58,671 nt of DNA from Burkholderiales bacterium (GTDB taxonomy: Bacteria; Pseudomonadota; Gammaproteobacteria; Burkholderiales; Burkholderiaceae_E): assembly GCA_026399835.1 (NCBI GenBank), contig JAPLQE010000027.1, positions 1 to 58,671 of the forward strand, in the 5' to 3' direction. A program made the position numbers and the translations under genes. Shown in pieces: positions 54,242 to 58,671 of the stretch. Positions within the stretch are counted from its first letter, which is position 1. Every line of letters begins with the position of its first letter. The notes below the pieces were generated by a model that saw only the letters and a program-made list of their open reading frames with translations, had not been told where the DNA came from and ran no database searches.

Positions 54242-55138
54242 ATGGCGCCAGCAAGCCCGACATTCTCGGTCGCCACCCCGGCCTTTCAGGCGCTCGAACA
54301 TCTCAAGCGATGCGTCGGATCGGTGAGAGGCCAGCGTGGCGTCTCGGCGGAGCATATCGTCCAGGACGGCTCGTCGACCGACGGTACCTTGGATTGGCTG
54401 CAGACCCGGCCCGACATCTCGTGGCGCAGTGAATCGGATCGAGGCATGTACGACGCGATCGAACGCGCGTGGGCTCGATCGAACGGCAGCGTCCTCTCGT
54501 GGCTGAATGCGGATGAGCAATACCTGCCCGGTACGCTGCAGACCATCGAACGCATCTTCGAAGAACACCCCGAAGTCGATGTGCTGTTCGGCGACTACAT
54601 CGTCGTCGACAAGGACGGGTTGCCCATCGCACAGCGTCGGGAGATTCCGTTCCGAAGGGCCTATGTCGTGAACGGCTTTCTCAACGCGGCGTCCTGCACG
54701 CTGTTCTTCAGACGACGTCTGTACGAACGGGGGCTGCTGAAGTTCGATACGAACCTGCGCTACGCCGCCGACGCGGATCTGCTGATCCGCCTTCACGATA
54801 GCGGCGTCCGTGTCAGGCATGTCGCGAAGTATCTGAGCCTCTTCGGGGTCGACGGCACCAACCTGAGCACGCACCCGGCGCGTCGTCTCGAAGCGGACAC
54901 GCTGAGGCGAAAGCACGGGGCGCTGCCAGGCCCGCTGCTCAGGTCCACCTTGATGCTCGGCCGCTCCATCGAGCGGGCCGTCACGGGTGCTTATCGGCGC
55001 AAGGTCGTCCAGTACTGCTTCGCCACCGATGCGACACCAAACTACCTGAAGGTGACGTCCGGAAGGCTGGGGACGCGTTACTCGTTGAGCCAGACACGAG
55101 GATCAGCAGCCTTGGTCGAACGGTGCGAGCCATGCTGA
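54242..55138 (+). CDS. Glycosyltransferase family 2
   Basis: A 298-residue GT-A enzyme: FSVATPAFQALEHLKRCVGS, QDGSSTDGTLDWL, DRGMYDAIERAW, and LNADEQYLP as the metal-binding region. Similar in layout to the family 2 enzyme at 16229, including the GMYDAIERA position where that one has GGISRAMNVG. It follows epsI by 17 bases and overlaps the next gene by 7. Confidence 0.88.
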   Translation: MAPASPTFSVATPAFQALEHLKRCVGSVRGQRGVSAEHIVQDGSSTDGTLDWLQTRPDISWRSESDRGMYDAIERAWARSNGSVLSWLNADEQYLPGTLQTIERIFEEHPEVDVLFGDYIVVDKDGLPIAQRREIPFRRAYVVNGFLNAASCTLFFRRRLYERGLLKFDTNLRYAADADLLIRLHDSGVRVRHVAKYLSLFGVDGTNLSTHPARRLEADTLRRKHGALPGPLLRSTLMLGRSIERAVTGAYRRKVVQYCFATDATPNYLKVTSGRLGTRYSLSQTRGSAALVERCEPC

Positions 55139-56328
55139 GCGTCCGGGCCCCGCTTCGGGGCAAGCGGGTGCTGTTCGTCCACCAGTCCGCGAGCCTCTAC
55201 GGGTCGGACCGGGCACTGCTCGAAGTGGTCGCGGCGACGACCGCGGCCGGGGCCGAATCGATCGTCGTCGTTCCGACCGACGGACCGCTCTGCGCGCGCA
55301 TCGAAGCGCTCGACGCGCACGTGCACATCTCCGCGGTCGGCAAGATCTCGAGACAGTCCGCTTCCTTCAAGGGCGCGCGCTCGCTGCTGACCGATACGCG
55401 AACTGCCGGTCATGCCATCACCCGGCTGCTCGCCGGCAGAAGCGTCGACCTGGTCTACTCGAACACCCTCGCGACGCTCGCTGGCGGGGTCTGGTCCAGG
55501 GCCTACGACGTCCCGCACATCTGGCACATCCACGAGATCATCACGAATCCGGCCTGGGCCTCGTGGATCTACTGCCGATTGCTCGAGCGCTATGCGGACC
55601 GGGCGATCTTCAATTCCAAGGCCACGTTCGATTGGCTCGCTCACCGGCTGTCCCAGCGCATGGCCAGGCGATCCGTGGTGATCGAGAACGCGATCTCCAT
55701 GGCGCCGCTCCTCGACAGGAGTCGATCGAACGCCTTCCGGGCCGCCTTCGCGCCCGATCCGGGCACGATCCTGATCGGCCTGGTCGGTCGCCTCAACAGG
55801 ATCAAGGGGCACCAGGTCCTCGTCGATGCCATCGACATCCTCGATGGTCGAGGCGTTCACGGTCTCGCCGCCGTGTTCGTCGGCGACTCGCTGCCGACCG
55901 ATGCACCCGTGGTCGACGCGCTTCACGAACGCGTACGTCGATCTCCCGCTCGGGCCCGGCTTCATTTCGCGGGCTTCATGGATGACCCGAGAGTCGCCTA
56001 CGGCGCGCTCGACATCGCATGCGTGCCATCCGTCCTCCCGGAGTCGTTCGGCCTGAGCGCCCTGGAGGCGATGCAAGTCGGGGTACCCGTCATTGCCTCC
56101 GACAACCACGGCCTGTCCAATCTCATTCGCGACGGACAGACGGGCCTGCTGTTCGAATCGGGAAACGCCCGGGCGCTCGCGGATCGACTTCAACGGCTGA
56201 TCGAGGACGAGACGCTGCGCACCGAGCTCAGCCGCGCCGCCGCCATGGACGTCCGATCGCGATTCTCGTCCGACAGGTTCGCGGCCGAGATCATCGAAGC
56301 AGTTGCAAGCACCCTGCGCACCCGTTGA
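55132..56328 (+). CDS. Glycosyltransferase, GT4 family
   Basis: A 398-residue GT-B enzyme: LFVHQSASLYGSDRALLEVV at the N terminus, VDLVYSNTLATLAGGVW, HIWHIHEIITNP, then IGLVGRLNRIKGHQVLVDAI and PSVLPESFGLSALEAMQVGV with the E-x7-E pair. Starts inside the previous gene; GTG at 55123 is an alternative. A tandem paralogue lies at 57611 with the same HQS-SLYGSDR opening. Confidence 0.88.
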   Translation: MLSVRAPLRGKRVLFVHQSASLYGSDRALLEVVAATTAAGAESIVVVPTDGPLCARIEALDAHVHISAVGKISRQSASFKGARSLLTDTRTAGHAITRLLAGRSVDLVYSNTLATLAGGVWSRAYDVPHIWHIHEIITNPAWASWIYCRLLERYADRAIFNSKATFDWLAHRLSQRMARRSVVIENAISMAPLLDRSRSNAFRAAFAPDPGTILIGLVGRLNRIKGHQVLVDAIDILDGRGVHGLAAVFVGDSLPTDAPVVDALHERVRRSPARARLHFAGFMDDPRVAYGALDIACVPSVLPESFGLSALEAMQVGVPVIASDNHGLSNLIRDGQTGLLFESGNARALADRLQRLIEDETLRTELSRAAAMDVRSRFSSDRFAAEIIEAVASTLRTR

Positions 56329-56340
56329 AGACCCCGATCC

Positions 56341-57582
56341 ATGACGGACCGTAGAAGAAAGCGGATTCTCCTCGCATGCTTTTCATGCTCGCCACTGTGG
56401 GGGTCCGAGCCCGGTGTCGGCTGGAACTGGCTCAAGGAGCTCTCGCGGCTGCATGACGTCACGCTCGTCACGCACGAGTTCTATCGCGCCCACCTGGAGC
56501 CTGCGCTGGCGGAACAGCCGCTCGAAGGGGTCGAGGTCTTCTACAGCGGAGCCTGGGCCGCGGGGCGCCCCTACACGACGTTCCTGAACTCCCGGCTGTA
56601 CTACCTCTGGTGGCAGATCAACCTGTTCTTCTTCGTGCGTCGGCTCGTCGGGACCCGGCCGTTCGACCTCATCCACCACCTGACCTGGGGCACCGTCCGG
56701 TTTCCGAGCTTCCTCGGGTTCCTGGGGATTCCGTTCGTGATCGGGCCGCTGGGCGGAGGGGATGTCGCTCCGAGAGCACTGCTGAGCGGGCAACCCTTTG
56801 TCGAACGAGCATTCGAGAACATCAGATCACTCTCTCTGAAGCTGTTTCGACTCGACGCGGTCACTCGGGCAGCCTCATCGAGAGCCCGTCTCATCTTCTG
56901 CAAGACGGACGCGACGATGAACTGTCTTCCAGAGAACCTGCGAAGCAGAGCGCAACTCGCCTTCGAGATCGGCACTCCCCCGATCGCGAATCAGGTCCCG
57001 AAACCCGTGCGCGAGGCAGAGGCGCCGCTGCGGCTGCTGTTCGCCGGACGACTGGTCGGCCTGAAGGGCGTTTCGATCGCGATTGCAGCGGTCGACCGTC
57101 TTCGGACACGCGGTATCGAGGTCAGTCTCGACATTGCAGGCGATGGCCCGCTTCGCCACCACCTCGCCAGGCAGATCACGGACCTCCATCTCACCGACCA
57201 TGTCCGCATCCTCGGGATGCTGCCTCGCGAGGAACTGTTCCTGCTGTACGAGGCCGCAGACGTGTTCGTCTTCCCGAGCCTGCGCGACTCGAGCGGCAAC
57301 GTGATCCTCGAGGCGCTCTCGAAACAGTTGCCGGTCGTCTGTTTGGACCTCGCGGGCCCGAAGTACTACGTCAGCCCGGAATGCGGTGTCGTCGTGAGCA
57401 CCGTTGGCCTGAGTCGAAGCGCGGTGGAAGACGCCCTGGCCTCCGCACTCTCGTCCCTGGCACGTGATCCGGAGCGACTCGCCCGCCTCTCGCGCGCTGC
57501 CCTGTCGCATGCCAGGACACAAACCTGGGCGTACCGGGTCACCACTGCGTACGACAGGATCGCGGAAACACTGGGGTGGTGA
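56341..57582 (+). CDS. Glycosyltransferase, GT4 family
   Basis: A 413-residue GT-B enzyme: ILLACFSCSPLWGSEPGVGW (the SEPGVGW motif is common in this branch), LIHHLTWGTVRFPSFLG, GPLGGGDVAPRALLSG, and in the donor half LLFAGRLVGLKGVSIAIAAV and PSLRDSSGNVILEALSKQLP. Twelve bases after the upstream stop, so in the same operon. Confidence 0.9.
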   Translation: MTDRRRKRILLACFSCSPLWGSEPGVGWNWLKELSRLHDVTLVTHEFYRAHLEPALAEQPLEGVEVFYSGAWAAGRPYTTFLNSRLYYLWWQINLFFFVRRLVGTRPFDLIHHLTWGTVRFPSFLGFLGIPFVIGPLGGGDVAPRALLSGQPFVERAFENIRSLSLKLFRLDAVTRAASSRARLIFCKTDATMNCLPENLRSRAQLAFEIGTPPIANQVPKPVREAEAPLRLLFAGRLVGLKGVSIAIAAVDRLRTRGIEVSLDIAGDGPLRHHLARQITDLHLTDHVRILGMLPREELFLLYEAADVFVFPSLRDSSGNVILEALSKQLPVVCLDLAGPKYYVSPECGVVVSTVGLSRSAVEDALASALSSLARDPERLARLSRAALSHARTQTWAYRVTTAYDRIAETLGW

Positions 57583-57610
57583 CTGAAGCTTGCGCCGCGA
57601 CGACCGCCGG

Positions 57611-58671
57611 ATGGAGCCAGTGACCCGGGTACTCGTCATCCACCAGTCCGGATCGCTTTACGGATCGGATCGATCGCTCGCGGACTGGCTCGAGCAATCG
57701 CGGCACGATGGATTCGAGGCCATCGTCTGCACCCCGGAGGCGGGTCCGTTCGTCGACGCCGTCCGACGGCTCGGTGTCGAGGTACACGTGACGCCCGTCT
57801 TCAAGGTCAGTCGCGCGGCGCTCGCAGACCCACGCTTCATCCTGACCAGTCCGGCCCGCCTGTTCCGCTCGTTGCGAGCGATCGATCGAATCCTGAAGGG
57901 ACGGCCTGTTGCGATCGTCTACTCGAACACGATCGTCGTCTATGTCGGCGCGATCTGGGCACGCCTGCATGGACGCCCTCACGTCTGGCATATCCGGGAA
58001 GCGGCATACCGGCCCGCCTTTGTTGCGACCAGCATGCGGAAGGTCGTTGCGCTGCTGTCGTCCAGGGCGATCTGCAACTCCACGTTCACGCAGAACTGGC
58101 TGCTGGAAGCCTGCACGGTTCCGAGCGCGGTGGTGTGGAACGGCGTCTCGGCGGTCTCGGAACAGGACTTGAGCGAGGCCCGTCGAACCGCAGCGCGCCT
58201 CGGCTTGGGCATCGAGACCGACGAATGCCTGATCGCATTGCCCGGCAGGCTGTCGTGCGCGAAGGGCCAGGACCTGCTGATTGCGGCCGTGAACGCACTG
58301 CCCGCTGACTCGCCGAAGTTCAAGGTCCTGATCATCGGCGACGAACTCGGAGGCGACTCTCGGTTCCGAGCAGATCTGATCGAAGCGGCGCAGACAGGCC
58401 CGTTCGGCGACAGGATCAGCATTGTCGGCTTCAGGGAGGATCTCGCCCCCGTCTACCTGTCGGCCGACATCGTCGTGATGCCGTCGAGGCAACCCGAATC
58501 CTTCGGCAGGGTCGCCATCGAGGCGATGGCGTCGTCCCTGATTAATCGTTCCAGCCGGCGGCGAGCGAATACGAATTGCGTGCGTGGCTATGACTCAGGC
58601 GCATCCGGGCGAGTTTCGGACCGACATACAGGCGTTGTTCGCCGCATACCGCTATCGCCGCCATGGCGCGA
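57611..58671 (+). CDS. Glycosyltransferase, GT4 family, disrupted near its C terminus
   Basis: The frame opens at ATG 57611 and is still open at the window edge. Residues 1-310 are a clean GT4 enzyme: VLVIHQSGSLYGSDRSLADW, AIVYSNTIVVYVG, HVWHIREAA, LIALPGRLSCAKGQDLLIAA and MPSRQPESFGRVAIEAMASS. At about 58538 the expected continuation (a sugar-binding glycine/proline-rich stretch) is replaced by INRSSRRRANTNC and other non-family sequence in all three forward frames, with lower GC. I read this as an insertion, so the gene is probably inactive. A tandem paralogue of the gene at 55132. Confidence 0.75.
   Translation, partial: MEPVTRVLVIHQSGSLYGSDRSLADWLEQSRHDGFEAIVCTPEAGPFVDAVRRLGVEVHVTPVFKVSRAALADPRFILTSPARLFRSLRAIDRILKGRPVAIVYSNTIVVYVGAIWARLHGRPHVWHIREAAYRPAFVATSMRKVVALLSSRAICNSTFTQNWLLEACTVPSAVVWNGVSAVSEQDLSEARRTAARLGLGIETDECLIALPGRLSCAKGQDLLIAAVNALPADSPKFKVLIIGDELGGDSRFRADLIEAAQTGPFGDRISIVGFREDLAPVYLSADIVVMPSRQPESFGRVAIEAMASSLINRSSRRRANTNCVRGYDSGASGRVSDRHTGVVRRIPLSPPWR
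58538..58671 (-). mobile_element. Possible edge of an inserted element (partial reverse-strand frame)
   Basis: Starting at TGATTAATCGTTCC (58539 on), glycosyltransferase similarity stops. On the reverse strand a frame is open from the window edge to a stop at 58542-58544 and ends in RNSYSLAAGWND. It could be the C terminus of a transposase whose gene ends at the element tip. I cannot name the family, and the other end is outside the window. Confidence 0.3.

Overview
The window is very GC-rich, with densely packed genes that often overlap by ATGA. Gene content points to a betaproteobacterium, probably Burkholderiales: an Eps-type exopolysaccharide (EPS) locus (EpsB, E, F, G, L), exosortase B with EpsI, a PEP-CTERM protein, an H-NS-family protein with the C-terminal binding motif typical of this group, and RpoH behind a CIRCE operator. 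No rRNA, tRNA or CRISPR array was seen.

Layout. 1-9.9 kb is ordinary accessory chromosome: a formylglycine-generating-enzyme-like protein cut by the window edge, an MFS transporter, a short FimV-like protein, a leftward catabolic group (type II asparaginase, D-2-hydroxyacid dehydrogenase, a broken LDH2-type dehydrogenase and an RraA-like protein), and two tandem EAL-HDOD proteins. 10.1-33.3 kb is the main EPS locus: Wzy-like and Wzx-like membrane proteins, glycosyltransferases, two NodB deacetylases, a tyrosine-kinase-like EpsG, chain-length protein EpsF, export protein EpsE, a beta-helix lipoprotein, EpsL and the initiating transferase EpsB. 33.4-41.5 kb is a type I secretion module: a 1060-residue Ig-repeat adhesin followed by TolC, ABC and HlyD genes. 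41.6-47.1 kb holds rpoH with CIRCE, a putative glycosyltransferase, a secreted trypsin-like protease, and UDP-glucuronate epimerase and UDP-glucose dehydrogenase for sugar-nucleotide supply. 47.3-50.7 kb holds a VanZ-like protein, a PEP-CTERM protein flanked by two paralogous LuxR-type regulators, and an H-NS-family gene. 51.4-58.7 kb is a lower-GC EPS segment with exosortase B, EpsI and five glycosyltransferases; the last one loses its family sequence near 58.54 kb at what looks like the edge of an inserted element.

Working model (inference). EpsB starts a lipid-linked repeat unit. Up to twelve glycosyltransferases extend it, Wzx and Wzy flip and polymerise it, EpsF and EpsG set chain length, and EpsE and EpsL carry it across the outer membrane. 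The deacetylases and beta-helix protein may modify it. The PEP-CTERM protein, processed by exosortase B, and the type I-secreted adhesin would be protein partners of the same matrix. The paired LuxR regulators and H-NS protein are the best local candidates for control.
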